64,000 bases of DNA from Cyclobacteriaceae bacterium (GCA_027533395.1 JAPZUF010000009.1:220337-284336); one strand, 5' to 3'. Counted from the stretch's first letter, positions 28,877 through 38,932 are shown. Notes: a model not told the origin generated them from the letters alone. Numbers and translations: made by a program.

Positions 28877-31843
28877 TTAACGGATTAAGTGTACCCAACT
28901 TTTGATGGTTTTATTCCGCTTGGCAGGATCAACAGAATCGAATGTAACATCTGCACTGTAGTAATATACCCCAGCTGGCAGTAAACTTTTGTTATTGTCT
29001 CTTCCATCCCAATCAATAAAAATGGTGTTCTCACTATTTACACTATTAGATGATTCATAGTCATAAACAAGATTTCCCCACCTATTGTACACTTTGAACA
29101 CCACCTTCTTTACAAAGCGAGCACACTTCTCTATGCTTACTGGTGTACAATCACCTGATAATGTCTCACCTGTTGGAACAGAACGATAGGCGCTAAATTT
29201 ATCATTGCAGCCATCATTATTAGGTGTAAATACATTGGGTAATTCATAGAAAGGACAATTATCATTACAAGTAGCTTCACTCAAAACACTTTCGTTACCT
29301 GATCTATCTATTGCCGATATCTTGTAACATTTTGCAAATGAAGTAAGTCCTGCATCAATATAAAATGTATCTCTTGTGTACCTAATTCCATTGGGCAATA
29401 CTAAGGGAAGATTATCCACCAAGCTATAAGTACCATCTGTAGAATTTGCTGTATATACTCTGTAACCAATTATATCATCGCCACATTCATCCGGTCTGTT
29501 CCATTTGATTGTGTTACTAAATTCACTTGCTCCACAATTGGCAGGATCTGCAAAGTAAGCAGCGCAATCTTTTTGTCCTTCCAATTGTACAACCGGAGAA
29601 CAAGTGGGTGGCTCTTCATCGTTAGGCTGAGCACATTGTACTTGAGAATAATTTTCTAAAGGCTCAGGAAGAACTGGATTTCCGTATGTTCCTCTTGTCA
29701 TCACCCTATAACAATACACATCTGATTCATTTAATGGAACATTATTATGCTGACCGATATCCTCGTATATAAAACCATCAATGGGTACGTTTACCTGAGC
29801 TATGAGTTGCAATCCACTTAACTCAGTTGAACCCTCGGGTCCGCGATAAACATCATGCAAGGGAAAACTTTCAGAGATAATCGACCAAGGAACTGTGGCA
29901 TTCCAGATTGCATCTAATTTTTGTGTTCCTGATCTGATTTCTAATCTAACTGTAGATGCTATAGAAGATGTATCTCTTATACCAACAGGGCTGGCCAAAG
30001 TTGCACGCGCCTCTAAAACAACTGCGTAATGATAAATATTGTCTTTGGAATTAACATTTTGGTCGAGAAAATCAAATTGGGTATCTGGCAACGTTCCTGT
30101 ATGTGCTAACACCCAAGAGGTAGGGTTAGCAGGAGTAAGTGTTCTGATTACTTTGTATTCAAAAACTGGAAAGGCAGGATTGGGATTAATTGGAGCTACC
30201 CACGCAATTCTAATTTCTCCGTTTGTTTCATCTGTTTTTTCGATTGAAACTTTTGTTATTACAGGAGCATCTGCTTCGATGGGCAAAGAACATTGCTCTA
30301 AAGAAATTTGACTTTCACCTCCACGTGGCTCCGGAAACAAAGCAACTAACCGGTAACAATAAGTTGCGCCTTCGGCTAATCCTCTTCCACGATTGGTATC
30401 AATGAAAGAGGAGGTAGTATGTGGAACTGTTGCTATTAATTCATATCCTAATCCTTCTGGCATTCCAGTTTCACATTCGGCTGGGTCATATGCAAACGAA
30501 TCAACTCTTCTCCAAATCTGAATAGTGCTAGCATTATTACAATTTAAAGAATAGTTAGTCCAATTGAGGGTAGCTCGTCTGTTTAACTGATCTGTAATGA
30601 TGGGTTGTAACTCAGGCTTTGGTCCAATAACGGTGATGTTCCAAGTTTTAAAAGTGACAAGATTAGGAGATCCATTATCTGTAATCTTAAACACAACTTG
30701 GTAGGCTTGTTGTTTCACGTTGATACATTCAGTATTCCATGTGAAAATCATTTCCGGTGCGGGGTCATTTACTCCATTTTGAAATACGCCACGATTAGTA
30801 ACAGTTGCTACATTTGGTATAAATTCCCCTACTTCAAAAATTTCACTAAATACTTCAATTTTAATATCATCTATATCGCCAGTTGAATTCGGGTTGTCGA
30901 AACCTTGAATTTCCGCTGTTAACGTTTCCCCGGCCACTATACAAACATCTTCCGGCAAAATCAAATCAGGTCTTTCGTTATCACAGTCTTCAACAATAAT
31001 TTGCATATCACGTCTAACATAACCTAACTTAACCCATTCACCTTGAATTTCGCGCCATTCAATAACTTCAAATGCAATGTTGTATTCACCTTGCCTTCCT
31101 GGCGAATCCCATGTGATGGTTCCTGTTTTAGGATCAATAGAAAATGTGGGTGGACCGTTACCTGCTTCATTACCTGATCCAAAAGCTGAATAAAATCTAG
31201 TATTATTAGGGTCCACATAACCTGCAACAGGTTGGTTGATATCTCTAAATGGAACAACCAATCTGTAAGAAATACTATCACCATCTATATCAACAGCACC
31301 AGGGTTATGTTGAAAGGCAACTCCTATACAACCTCTGTCTACTGGAGGAATCTTTAGCTCTGGTGTATTTCTGTTAGATAAAAATGCGTCAATGTTTAAT
31401 TCAGTTTCCAGATAAAATGTTGTTTCCACAGAGTTAGTCATGTTAAGCACATTCGCATTTCTATTTGGCTCTCTGTAGGAAATCAAAAACCTTGAACCTC
31501 CCTTATAAGTATGTTGGTAAGTATAAGATGCTATCGCAACATTCACGCCTAAATCTGGTCTTGGTGTTGGATTAACAAATGGAATAAAAACCCTTGTACC
31601 ATCACCAAGGTCAAGAACATCGATTTGAGAAGGAGGGCTGCCTTCATTGCCGAATTTAACACCTGATTCAGTATCAATATAAACCGTGATGGTAATATCA
31701 TAGGTGCGACCGCTAGTTCCTACCTTCTTGATGGTAATTTCTCCTGCACGCAAGTGAGTTGCTAAAGAATAGGTAGAACTCGCGATAATAAAAATTACCG
31801 AAAGTAAAACCTTAAAATTTATCCAACACATTTTCAGTTTCAT
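28877..31843 (-). CDS. Large secreted protein with gliding-motility (CHU_C, type B) C-terminal domain
   Basis: 988 residues with a signal peptide (cleavage near STYSLA), an N-terminal region starting THLRAGEITIKKVG common in Bacteroidota surface proteins, cadherin/Ig-like beta domains, several fibronectin III-like modules (about 400-850, e.g. RIAWVAPINPNPAFPVFEYK) and a C-terminal CHU_C domain (FTPNNDGCNDKFSAYR, KVYNRWGNLVYDY, IDWDGRDNNKSLLPAGVYYY). That tail is the type B sorting signal for the type IX secretion system, so the protein is expected at the cell surface or in the medium. It is cysteine-rich. Role may be adhesion; not shown. The DCC thiol gene follows with no gap. Confidence 0.87.
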   Translation of the reverse strand: MKLKMCWINFKVLLSVIFIIASSTYSLATHLRAGEITIKKVGTSGRTYDITITVYIDTESGVKFGNEGSPPSQIDVLDLGDGTRVFIPFVNPTPRPDLGVNVAIASYTYQHTYKGGSRFLISYREPNRNANVLNMTNSVETTFYLETELNIDAFLSNRNTPELKIPPVDRGCIGVAFQHNPGAVDIDGDSISYRLVVPFRDINQPVAGYVDPNNTRFYSAFGSGNEAGNGPPTFSIDPKTGTITWDSPGRQGEYNIAFEVIEWREIQGEWVKLGYVRRDMQIIVEDCDNERPDLILPEDVCIVAGETLTAEIQGFDNPNSTGDIDDIKIEVFSEIFEVGEFIPNVATVTNRGVFQNGVNDPAPEMIFTWNTECINVKQQAYQVVFKITDNGSPNLVTFKTWNITVIGPKPELQPIITDQLNRRATLNWTNYSLNCNNASTIQIWRRVDSFAYDPAECETGMPEGLGYELIATVPHTTSSFIDTNRGRGLAEGATYCYRLVALFPEPRGGESQISLEQCSLPIEADAPVITKVSIEKTDETNGEIRIAWVAPINPNPAFPVFEYKVIRTLTPANPTSWVLAHTGTLPDTQFDFLDQNVNSKDNIYHYAVVLEARATLASPVGIRDTSSIASTVRLEIRSGTQKLDAIWNATVPWSIISESFPLHDVYRGPEGSTELSGLQLIAQVNVPIDGFIYEDIGQHNNVPLNESDVYCYRVMTRGTYGNPVLPEPLENYSQVQCAQPNDEEPPTCSPVVQLEGQKDCAAYFADPANCGASEFSNTIKWNRPDECGDDIIGYRVYTANSTDGTYSLVDNLPLVLPNGIRYTRDTFYIDAGLTSFAKCYKISAIDRSGNESVLSEATCNDNCPFYELPNVFTPNNDGCNDKFSAYRSVPTGETLSGDCTPVSIEKCARFVKKVVFKVYNRWGNLVYDYESSNSVNSENTIFIDWDGRDNNKSLLPAGVYYYSADVTFDSVDPAKRNKTIKSWVHLIR

Positions 31844-31969
31844 TCAAAAAGATTTTAGCTAAGATAACAAACATACAACGTATGCATTCGGTTTCATTGT
31901 TTAACGAGATTAAAATTTGTTTCTTTCGAGGCCATATTTGATAATTCAAGTTTTAAAAACATCCTCAAC

Positions 31970-32215
31970 ATGCGTGTAATCCAAGAAATAAACCATCCTA
32001 ACTTCAAAATCACCCTTTTCGCGTGGAACAACCGCTATATCCTTAAATTTGAAAATGGCAAACTGGAGCAAACTTATAAAATTGATCAATTTGATATAGC
32101 CAGTGAAAATGAATTGAAAGAACTATTGAATGAGCAATTTTTGCATTTTGTACATCATCAATTCAATGCTATGGAAGAGCAACTTTACCGTACCTTGCAC
32201 GAGCCTCGAACCTGA
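31970..32215 (+). CDS. Conserved small hypothetical protein
   Basis: 81 residues, soluble, without signal peptide or membrane helix. The sequence is a short beta-hairpin-like start (VIQEINHPNFKITLFAWNNR) and a charged helical C-terminus. Similar short proteins occur in Cytophagales and related groups with no known function (recalled only as a pattern). It lies 40 bases upstream of the acyltransferase gene and may share its transcript. Confidence 0.6.
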   Translation: MRVIQEINHPNFKITLFAWNNRYILKFENGKLEQTYKIDQFDIASENELKELLNEQFLHFVHHQFNAMEEQLYRTLHEPRT

Positions 32216-32255
32216 TTTGCTGAAATATGCTAATTTGCGCCCCCAACCCTAGTCC

Positions 32256-33953
32256 ATGGAAATAGTTGAAAAAAAGAATAAGAATAAAAAATACAAACCC
32301 ATTCTGGAGGCCATTCCAGATTGGCCAGTTTATAAATTAAGTAAAAATCGAAAAGAATTTATTGAAGAGGTTGCTCAACGAGCCTACGAAAGAATTAAAA
32401 GTTTACGGCCAACGCCTAAGCAATTGGTTGATGAATTAGAGGCTACTGTTTATCGAGAACAGCAGCGCATGAAACGCAACCGTTGGCGTGTAGACCCAGA
32501 GGATGAGCCGAAGTTTTGGGCAAAAGTAAAAGAAGACCTAAACAACATTGCCACCAAAACACCTGAAGAACAAGAACCAGTTGCCGATTTAATTTTAAAG
32601 AGAATTGTATCTCGATATGCGGATGAAATTGCGGGTAATTTTAAACCCAGTCAGTACAGGTTAACCCGTGAAATTGTGAAGTTTTGGTTTGCACGGTTAT
32701 TAAATGGAGCGCGTGTAAAAAAATTCGGTGCTTTTTGGCGAAACCAATACACATTAAGAGATAAAATTCACATTGTCGGTAAGGTTAAACTATTAAGAAA
32801 ATTAGCGAGAAAAGGAACGGTTGTAATGGTTCCCACTCATTTTTCAAACCTCGATTCTATTTTAATTGGATGGGTAATTCATTCTCTTGGCTTACCTGCC
32901 TTTATTTATGGCGCAGGTTTAAATCTCTTCAACCTTAAAATATTTGCCTACTTTATGAACAGCTTAGGTGCCTATAAAGTAGACAGACGAAAAAAGAACA
33001 CGCCTTACCTCGAAACACTTAAGTTATATTCTACTATTGCCTTAGAAAAAGGAGCGCACAGTTTATTTTTCCCTGGTGGTACTCGTTCGCGATCAGGTAT
33101 GATTGAAAAACAATTGAAACTTGGTTTGCTAGGTTCAACTATCGAAGCGCAACGCAACCTCTATATGCAGGAGAAACCAGGAGAAACAGCAGGCAAAATT
33201 TTTATTGTTCCTGTTACGCTCAACTATCATTTCGTATTAGAAGCTCCAGATTTAGTGGAAGAATATCTCTCATCCAAAGGACAAGATAAATACATGCCCG
33301 AGCAAGACCGTTATGGCTCGTGGCAATTGATTCAATTTTTATTCAAATTCTTTACTAAAGGTTCTAGCATTTCGGTTTCAATCGGGCGCGGGCTAGATAT
33401 CATGGGTAATTATGTGGATGAAGATGGGAACAGTGTAGATGAACACGGTCGTGTAATTGACACACGTGATTATTTCATTTCAAACGGTGTGCTAACTGCG
33501 GATAAACAACGTGAAGATGAGTACACCCGCATGCTTAGTCAAAAAATTGTAAAAGAATACCACCGTATCAATCGTGTTTTTGCCAGCCACTTAGTGGCGT
33601 ATGTAGCTTTCAATATGTGGCTGAAGAAACATCCCAAATTAGATTTATTTGGTTTGCTTCGCTTACCCGAAGAAGAATTGCAGTTGCCTTATGAAGAGTT
33701 TCGCGAAACATGTAAGAAAGTACGCAAACAAATCTACCGCATGAAGGTAGATAATAAATTAAACATTGCTTCACATTTAAAAGGCGACATCGATGAAGTT
33801 ATCAAACGTGGTTTGTATAACGTAGGGATTTTTCATTTGAAACGTCCGCTTCTACGCAACCGCGATGGTAACATCATCACACAAGATTTAAACTTATTGT
33901 ATTATTATCACAACAGGCTGGTAGGCTATGAACTCGACCAATTCATTGGCTGA
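32256..33953 (+). CDS. Glycerol-3-phosphate/1-acylglycerol-phosphate acyltransferase (PlsB-like)
   Basis: 565 residues. A central PlsC-type acyltransferase domain shows the four blocks: VPTHFSNLDSILIGW (HxxxxD with S for G), GAYKVDRRKK, LFFPGGTRSRSG and IVPVTLNYHF. Long N- and C-terminal helical extensions resemble Bacteroidota PlsB-like enzymes that start phospholipid synthesis. No membrane helix is obvious, so it is probably peripheral. The next gene, gpsA, overlaps it by 26 bases and makes the glycerol 3-phosphate that this enzyme would acylate, which supports the assignment. Confidence 0.85.
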   Translation: MEIVEKKNKNKKYKPILEAIPDWPVYKLSKNRKEFIEEVAQRAYERIKSLRPTPKQLVDELEATVYREQQRMKRNRWRVDPEDEPKFWAKVKEDLNNIATKTPEEQEPVADLILKRIVSRYADEIAGNFKPSQYRLTREIVKFWFARLLNGARVKKFGAFWRNQYTLRDKIHIVGKVKLLRKLARKGTVVMVPTHFSNLDSILIGWVIHSLGLPAFIYGAGLNLFNLKIFAYFMNSLGAYKVDRRKKNTPYLETLKLYSTIALEKGAHSLFFPGGTRSRSGMIEKQLKLGLLGSTIEAQRNLYMQEKPGETAGKIFIVPVTLNYHFVLEAPDLVEEYLSSKGQDKYMPEQDRYGSWQLIQFLFKFFTKGSSISVSIGRGLDIMGNYVDEDGNSVDEHGRVIDTRDYFISNGVLTADKQREDEYTRMLSQKIVKEYHRINRVFASHLVAYVAFNMWLKKHPKLDLFGLLRLPEEELQLPYEEFRETCKKVRKQIYRMKVDNKLNIASHLKGDIDEVIKRGLYNVGIFHLKRPLLRNRDGNIITQDLNLLYYYHNRLVGYELDQFIG

Positions 33954-35004
33954 TAAGCCGGTTGCCGTTGTAGGTTCCGGAAATTTTGGAACTGCCATTG
34001 CCAATTTAATTGCGCAAAACAGGCGGGTATTATTATACACACGAAGCGAAGAGAGTGCGCAAAAAATAAATGCAACACACCAAAACAAAGGTTTGGTTTT
34101 GCACGAAAACATAAAAGCTGAAAGCGACTTGGCAACCATTGCCAAAGAATGCGATGTGATATTCCCCATTATTCCTTCGGCTTATTTTAGGTCTGTAATA
34201 AAACAATTATCTCCTTACCTCCACCCCTATCATGTTTTAATACATGGTACAAAAGGCTTGGACATACGCTTGCCAAAAGGAGCAACGATAGAAGAAACTC
34301 CTAAACTTAACCGCAAGCAAGTAAAAACCATGAGCGAAGTAATTCGCGAAGAAACCAGTGTGGTTAGAGTGGGTTGTTTGGCAGGGCCAAATCTTTCTAA
34401 AGAATTAATGGCGCAACATCCTGCTGCAACGGTAATTGCCAGTCCTTTTAATGAAGTTATTGATATTGGAACAAAACTGCTTCGCAACGATTATTTTCAG
34501 GTGTATGGCAATAATGATTTAACGGGTGTAGAATTAGCGGGTGTATTAAAAAATGTAATTGCCATTGCTGCAGGTGCTTTAAGTGGCTTAGGTTATGGAG
34601 ATAATGCAAAAGGATTATTGATTAGCCGGGGTGTGGTAGAAATGATTTATCTGGGTAGAGCTTTGGGTGGCAATACCAAAGCTTTTCTAGGAGTTGCCGG
34701 TGTTGGAGATTTAGTAACTACTTGCAATAGTTCGTTAAGTAGAAATTACCAAGTTGGGTACCAATTGGCACAAGGAAAGACACTTTCGGAAATTTTAGCA
34801 GCCACAACAGAGGTGGCAGAAGGCATTAATACCGTTAGAACAGCCAAAAAATGCGCAGACTTTTACAAAGTAAAAGCACCCATCACCAATGCTTTATACC
34901 GCGTATTGTTCGAGAAATTGACCGTAAAACAAGCTTTGCAATACCTCATGCGATATCCGCTTAATGTTGATATTGATTTTCTTGACGACCCCGTTGGTGC
35001 TTAG
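33928..35004 (+). CDS. gpsA: Glycerol-3-phosphate dehydrogenase [NAD(P)+]
   Basis: 358 residues. The Rossmann motif is VAVVGSGNFGTAIANLI (GxGxxG), followed by IPSAYFRSVI, HGTKGLD, AGPNLSKELMAQHPAA with the catalytic-region Lys, and LKNVIAIAAGALSGLGYGDN with the family-typical Lys-Asn. It reduces dihydroxyacetone phosphate to sn-glycerol 3-phosphate. It overlaps the 3' end of the acyltransferase gene, giving a two-step lipid entry operon. Confidence 0.94.
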   Translation: MNSTNSLADKPVAVVGSGNFGTAIANLIAQNRRVLLYTRSEESAQKINATHQNKGLVLHENIKAESDLATIAKECDVIFPIIPSAYFRSVIKQLSPYLHPYHVLIHGTKGLDIRLPKGATIEETPKLNRKQVKTMSEVIREETSVVRVGCLAGPNLSKELMAQHPAATVIASPFNEVIDIGTKLLRNDYFQVYGNNDLTGVELAGVLKNVIAIAAGALSGLGYGDNAKGLLISRGVVEMIYLGRALGGNTKAFLGVAGVGDLVTTCNSSLSRNYQVGYQLAQGKTLSEILAATTEVAEGINTVRTAKKCADFYKVKAPITNALYRVLFEKLTVKQALQYLMRYPLNVDIDFLDDPVGA

Positions 35005-35059
35005 GCATACAAATCCTAATTTAGTAGTTTAAACCACCCTCACCCCTGTCCTTACCATT

Positions 35060-35854
35060 ATGAATCTTGAGATTTTCCTGACAGCCGAAGCCTGGATGGC
35101 CTTACTTACACTCACCTTTTTTGAAGTAGTGTTGGGTATAGACAATATCATCTTTATCTCAATTGTTTCTAATAAATTACCTATTGAGCATAGAGCCAAA
35201 ACCAGAAATATGGGTTTAATGCTCGCTATGTTGGTTCGTATTCTTCTTTTATTAACCATTACCTGGGTGATGAAATTTACACAACCTCTGTTCATGGTTT
35301 CGGATATTATAGGAGAATCGTTAACTAATTCTTGGATTGGCCACGATCACCCTTTCTCAGGAAGAGATTTAATCCTCATGTTCGGTGGTTTGTTTTTAAT
35401 TGCGAAAAGTACAAGAGAAATGAACCACGAAGTAGAAGGCGATGATGAAGAAGGTGAGGTTCAATCTAAAGCTTCTAAAAATGTAGCCAATGTTATCTTC
35501 CAAATCATATTATTGGATATTATTTTCTCATTCGATTCAATCTTAACGGCTGTTGGTCTAACCGACCAAATCATCATTATGGTAATAGCCGTTATTATTT
35601 CCATTGGTATCATGATGATTTTCTCCGGAAGAATTTCGGATTACATCCATAAACATCCATCCTTAGAAGTATTGGCGTTGGGCTTTTTAATTCTGATTGG
35701 CTTTATGCTTTTCCTGGAAGGATTAGAATATGAAATCCCTAAAGGATACATCTACTTCGCAGTTGTTTTCTCCCTGCTGATCGAAATGTTCAACATAAGA
35801 GTACGAGGTAAACGAGAACAAAAATTGAAAGCAAAAAATGCTGCCAAAACCTGA
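35060..35854 (+). CDS. TerC family integral membrane protein
   Basis: 264 residues with about seven hydrophobic segments and the TerC signature: acidic residues inside membrane helices in FFEVVLGIDNIIFISIVS and LLDIIFSFDSILTAVGLTDQ. TerC/Alx proteins are linked to manganese export or metal homeostasis at the membrane; the ion is not shown here. The next gene starts 1 base after its stop (TGATATG), so the two are coupled. Confidence 0.9.
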   Translation: MNLEIFLTAEAWMALLTLTFFEVVLGIDNIIFISIVSNKLPIEHRAKTRNMGLMLAMLVRILLLLTITWVMKFTQPLFMVSDIIGESLTNSWIGHDHPFSGRDLILMFGGLFLIAKSTREMNHEVEGDDEEGEVQSKASKNVANVIFQIILLDIIFSFDSILTAVGLTDQIIIMVIAVIISIGIMMIFSGRISDYIHKHPSLEVLALGFLILIGFMLFLEGLEYEIPKGYIYFAVVFSLLIEMFNIRVRGKREQKLKAKNAAKT

Positions 35855-35855
35855 T

Positions 35856-36389
35856 ATGACTCCTCTCGAAAAACTCCAATATCCGATTGGTAAGTTTCAA
35901 GCTTTAGCTACTTATACTAAGCAAGACATTCTTCTTGCAATAGCAGAAATAGAAGCATTACCGGAAAGACTGGTGGATGCAGTTAAACTTTTTTCTGAAA
36001 GTCAATTCGATACGCCCTATAGAGATGGAGGTTGGACAGTTAAACAACTCATTCACCATATTGCCGACAGCCATATGCACGCTTACATCCGTGTTAAATG
36101 GAGTTTAACGGAAGACCATCCCACTATCAAAGCCTATTTCGAAAAGTTGTGGGCCAATACACCAGAAACAACAGCGGATGCCTATTTATCCATTCAACTC
36201 ATAAAAGCCTTACACGCAAAATGGGTGATCTTGCTAAAAAGTTTATCGGATTCGGATTTTGAAAAAACTTTTCATCATCCACAATCCGGTAAAGATGTAA
36301 GGCTTAATCAACTTACTGCTATGTATGCATGGCATAGCAACCATCATCTGGCCCACATTACTGAGCTTAAAAAAATGAAGGGCTGGTAA
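35856..36389 (+). CDS. DinB/YfiT-like putative metal-dependent hydrolase
   Basis: About 177 residues of the DinB-like four-helix fold. Three metal-binding histidines are visible: H in WTVKQLIHHIADSHMHAY, and the pair in AWHSNHHLAHITELKK. The PIGKF start matches the YfiT/bstA branch, sometimes annotated as bacillithiol S-transferase-like. ATG at 35856 is preferred over an in-frame codon at 35838 that overlaps terC. The next gene starts directly after its stop. Confidence 0.87.
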   Translation: MTPLEKLQYPIGKFQALATYTKQDILLAIAEIEALPERLVDAVKLFSESQFDTPYRDGGWTVKQLIHHIADSHMHAYIRVKWSLTEDHPTIKAYFEKLWANTPETTADAYLSIQLIKALHAKWVILLKSLSDSDFEKTFHHPQSGKDVRLNQLTAMYAWHSNHHLAHITELKKMKGW

Positions 36390-36390
36390 G

Positions 36391-37335
36391 ATGATGGATC
36401 AAACTTATAATAGACCGTTATTTTATTTTCATCACCACATCGAAACAATTGTTCCGGCACTTTTCAGAAAGATAGTTTTACCAGTTTCTTATACACGAGA
36501 GAGAATTACAACACCCGATGATGATTTTCTGGATTTAGATTGGCTTACTCAAGCAAGCGAAGAACTCATCATTATTTCTCATGGCTTAGAGGGATGTACA
36601 GATAGACCCTACATCAAAGGCATGGCTCGGGCTTTTTACCAATTTGGTAAAGATGTTTTAGCATGGAACTACCGAGGGTGCAGTGGAGAAATGAATAAGC
36701 AAAAAAGATTTTACCACAGTGGAGCTACTGATGATCTAGATGTCGTGGTTAAGCATGCCATTCATAAAGGATATAAAAAGATTACGTTAATCGGTTTTAG
36801 CTTGGGTGGAAATCTTACTTTAAAATATCTAGGCGAATCAATTCGTCCTTCTGAAATCAATAAAGCTATTGTGTTTTCGGTCCCCTTGCATTTAGCTTCC
36901 TCTTGTGCCAGCCTTTCTAGTCGTTCCAATTATTTATATGTGCTGAAATTTTTACGCAGCTTAAAAGCCAAGGTTGAAGAAAAAGGAAAAATTAGAAACG
37001 ATATCGATTTAAAACCTTTAGCTTCCATTAAAACTTTACAAGATTTCGATAACGAATACACTTCAAAACTACATGGATATAAAGACGCAATGGATTATTA
37101 TGAGTCGTGTAGTTCATTGTATTTTGTTAAAAATATAAACGTGCCTACATTGATTGTTAATGCTGCAAACGATTCTTTTTTAAGCGATGCTTGTTACCCA
37201 AGAGACATGCTAAAAAACCATCCGTATGTTCAGTTGATTATCCCAAAACAAGGAGGACATGTTGGGTTTACTCAATTTAATAGCAATGGTTTGTTTTGGA
37301 GTGAAGAAAAAGCTTTGCAATTTTATAAGAATTAA
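36391..37335 (+). CDS. YheT-family alpha/beta hydrolase
   Basis: 314 residues of the alpha/beta hydrolase fold. The nucleophile elbow is GFSLGGNLTLKYL (Ser), the acid probably lies in VNAANDSFL (Asp) and the His in KQGGHVGFTQF. HGLEGCTDRPYIKGMARAF and WNYRGCSGEMN are typical of YheT/ABHD1-3 proteins, which act on esters of unknown physiological nature. It sits in a tight run of terC, DinB-like, YheT and SRAP genes with 1 to 2 bases between. Confidence 0.88.
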   Translation: MMDQTYNRPLFYFHHHIETIVPALFRKIVLPVSYTRERITTPDDDFLDLDWLTQASEELIIISHGLEGCTDRPYIKGMARAFYQFGKDVLAWNYRGCSGEMNKQKRFYHSGATDDLDVVVKHAIHKGYKKITLIGFSLGGNLTLKYLGESIRPSEINKAIVFSVPLHLASSCASLSSRSNYLYVLKFLRSLKAKVEEKGKIRNDIDLKPLASIKTLQDFDNEYTSKLHGYKDAMDYYESCSSLYFVKNINVPTLIVNAANDSFLSDACYPRDMLKNHPYVQLIIPKQGGHVGFTQFNSNGLFWSEEKALQFYKN

Positions 37336-37337
37336 GC

Positions 37338-38033
37338 ATGATCGACAGATACACCCTTACTTGCCCATCAGAGCAATTACAGCAGCGATTTAAAGTTGAT
37401 GTAACCGCTGGTTACGAAGCACAGTTTAATGCTGCGCCTTCTAATTTATTACCCATCATTTTAAGTGGTTCGGAAGGTTTATCGTATTTCTATTGGGGCT
37501 TACCTCCCGGTTGGGCTAAAAATAAAGTTGTTTCAGAAAAAATTATCAACTTAAAAGTAGAAACACTTCATGACCGCCCTGCACAACTGAGGGCTATACG
37601 TTCGCATAGATGTTTAATTCCTGCAGATGGTATTTACATCTGGAAGAAAACAGGTAAGAAAACAATCATCCCCTATCGATGGACATTAGCAGATAAAAGT
37701 ATTTTTGGCATTCCGGGAATTTGGGAAGAGTTTGATGATAATGAAGGCAACCGCCATCATACATTTATAATGATAACCAACCCTGCGCCTGCTGAACATG
37801 CTCATCAAACTGATCGCTTTCCTGTAATACTATCACAAGAGTTTGAACAAGCGTGGCTTAATCCTTCAACTTCGGTTGAAGATGTTTTAAAAATTTTACA
37901 AGAAAGTAAATGGAGTAACTTTACTTATTACAGTGTGGCACCAACTGTATGGGCAAGTGATAAAAATTTAGCTTCGTTTATTTTACCCGCACCACCGGCA
38001 GACTTGCACGGTAATCTAACCTTATTCGATTAA
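37338..38033 (+). CDS. SRAP (YedK/HMCES-like) protein with altered active site
   Basis: 231 residues with the SRAP fold pattern: RYTL near the N-terminus, FNAAPSNLLPII, SEKIINLKVET, RCLIPADGIYIWKK and DRFPVIL. In active family members Cys2, an Asn, a Glu in the GFYEW motif and a His in IHxRMP form the site that crosslinks abasic DNA. Here residue 2 is Ile, the Glu position is Ile (101), the His position is Thr (158) and only Asn71 is kept. It is probably not a normal abasic-site crosslinker. Alternatively it represents a Bacteroidota subfamily with another function. The fold call is firm, activity is not. Confidence 0.82.
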   Translation: MIDRYTLTCPSEQLQQRFKVDVTAGYEAQFNAAPSNLLPIILSGSEGLSYFYWGLPPGWAKNKVVSEKIINLKVETLHDRPAQLRAIRSHRCLIPADGIYIWKKTGKKTIIPYRWTLADKSIFGIPGIWEEFDDNEGNRHHTFIMITNPAPAEHAHQTDRFPVILSQEFEQAWLNPSTSVEDVLKILQESKWSNFTYYSVAPTVWASDKNLASFILPAPPADLHGNLTLFD

Positions 38034-38846
38034 TTAAAAACCATCATCTTCTTCCTCTTCTTTTTTTGCTGGAGGAGTTTCAACTTTAGGTTTGGTTTCT
38101 TTTTTCTTCTTTACTTTTTCTTTCTTCGTTTTTTTGGTTTTACCAGGTAGTATGGTAGCAGACGTAGTTCCTTCAAATCCGGCTACTGTATCTGCTTTTT
38201 CTTTCTTTTTAAATAAACCTTTAAAAAATCCTTTGATGCCTTTTCTCTCCGCTTTCTCTTCCTTCGCTTTTTCTTCTTTCTTATTGCCTTCTGGATTGAG
38301 CGCTGCTAATCGAGCATCCGGCAACACTAAAGCATGGCGCAAATACCACATGTAATTATCTTGCTCTGTATTATAACCTAACGTATCCACATAATATGAA
38401 CGCTTTTGATTATCATATTTAAGCAAATGAATTTCTCTGTCTTTCGTGATTTGATATACACTATCATCAGCGTTAGCCACTGTATCAATTCTTACAACTG
38501 CCGTACTATCAAACACATTGCGTTCAGCCATAGCAAAGGCTTGGTCTTCGGGCACATAACCGGGTTTTAAACTATCAGGAACTTGTACTGCTACCGTTTT
38601 GCGCGGAACTGTTTGCAAAGAAGAAACTTTCTTTTTGTAGGTGGTAGGCTCAATGATCAAGAATTTATTTTTGTTAGCAGCGTAAACTTTAGGCGTAGAA
38701 TCATTCTCGAAATAGCTGAATTTTTTACGCAATGCGTCCTTATCATGAATAAACGCACTTTGGTAGGCTGGGCAAACAGCAGGTTGGTAGGCACACGATG
38801 CCAGCCAATATGTTGTTAAAAGCAGATATACCAGCCGTAAAGTCAT
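38034..38846 (-). CDS. Lysine-rich lipoprotein of unknown function
   Basis: 270 residues. The start has a signal peptide with a lipobox (YWLASC), then a region with repeated tyrosines and prolines, and from about residue 185 a very Lys/Glu-rich low-complexity tail ending EEEEDDGF. It is likely an outer-membrane or periplasmic lipoprotein; no domain is recognised. It is convergent with the SRAP gene, its stop codon abutting. Confidence 0.65.
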   Translation of the reverse strand: MTLRLVYLLLTTYWLASCAYQPAVCPAYQSAFIHDKDALRKKFSYFENDSTPKVYAANKNKFLIIEPTTYKKKVSSLQTVPRKTVAVQVPDSLKPGYVPEDQAFAMAERNVFDSTAVVRIDTVANADDSVYQITKDREIHLLKYDNQKRSYYVDTLGYNTEQDNYMWYLRHALVLPDARLAALNPEGNKKEEKAKEEKAERKGIKGFFKGLFKKKEKADTVAGFEGTTSATILPGKTKKTKKEKVKKKKETKPKVETPPAKKEEEEDDGF

Positions 38847-38932
38847 TGCTACATGTCGCTCAAATAGTCAAAATTAAGGAAATTAACGAGAAATCAAGGA
38901 TGTAAACGTTATACTATACGTTCAAATTATGC

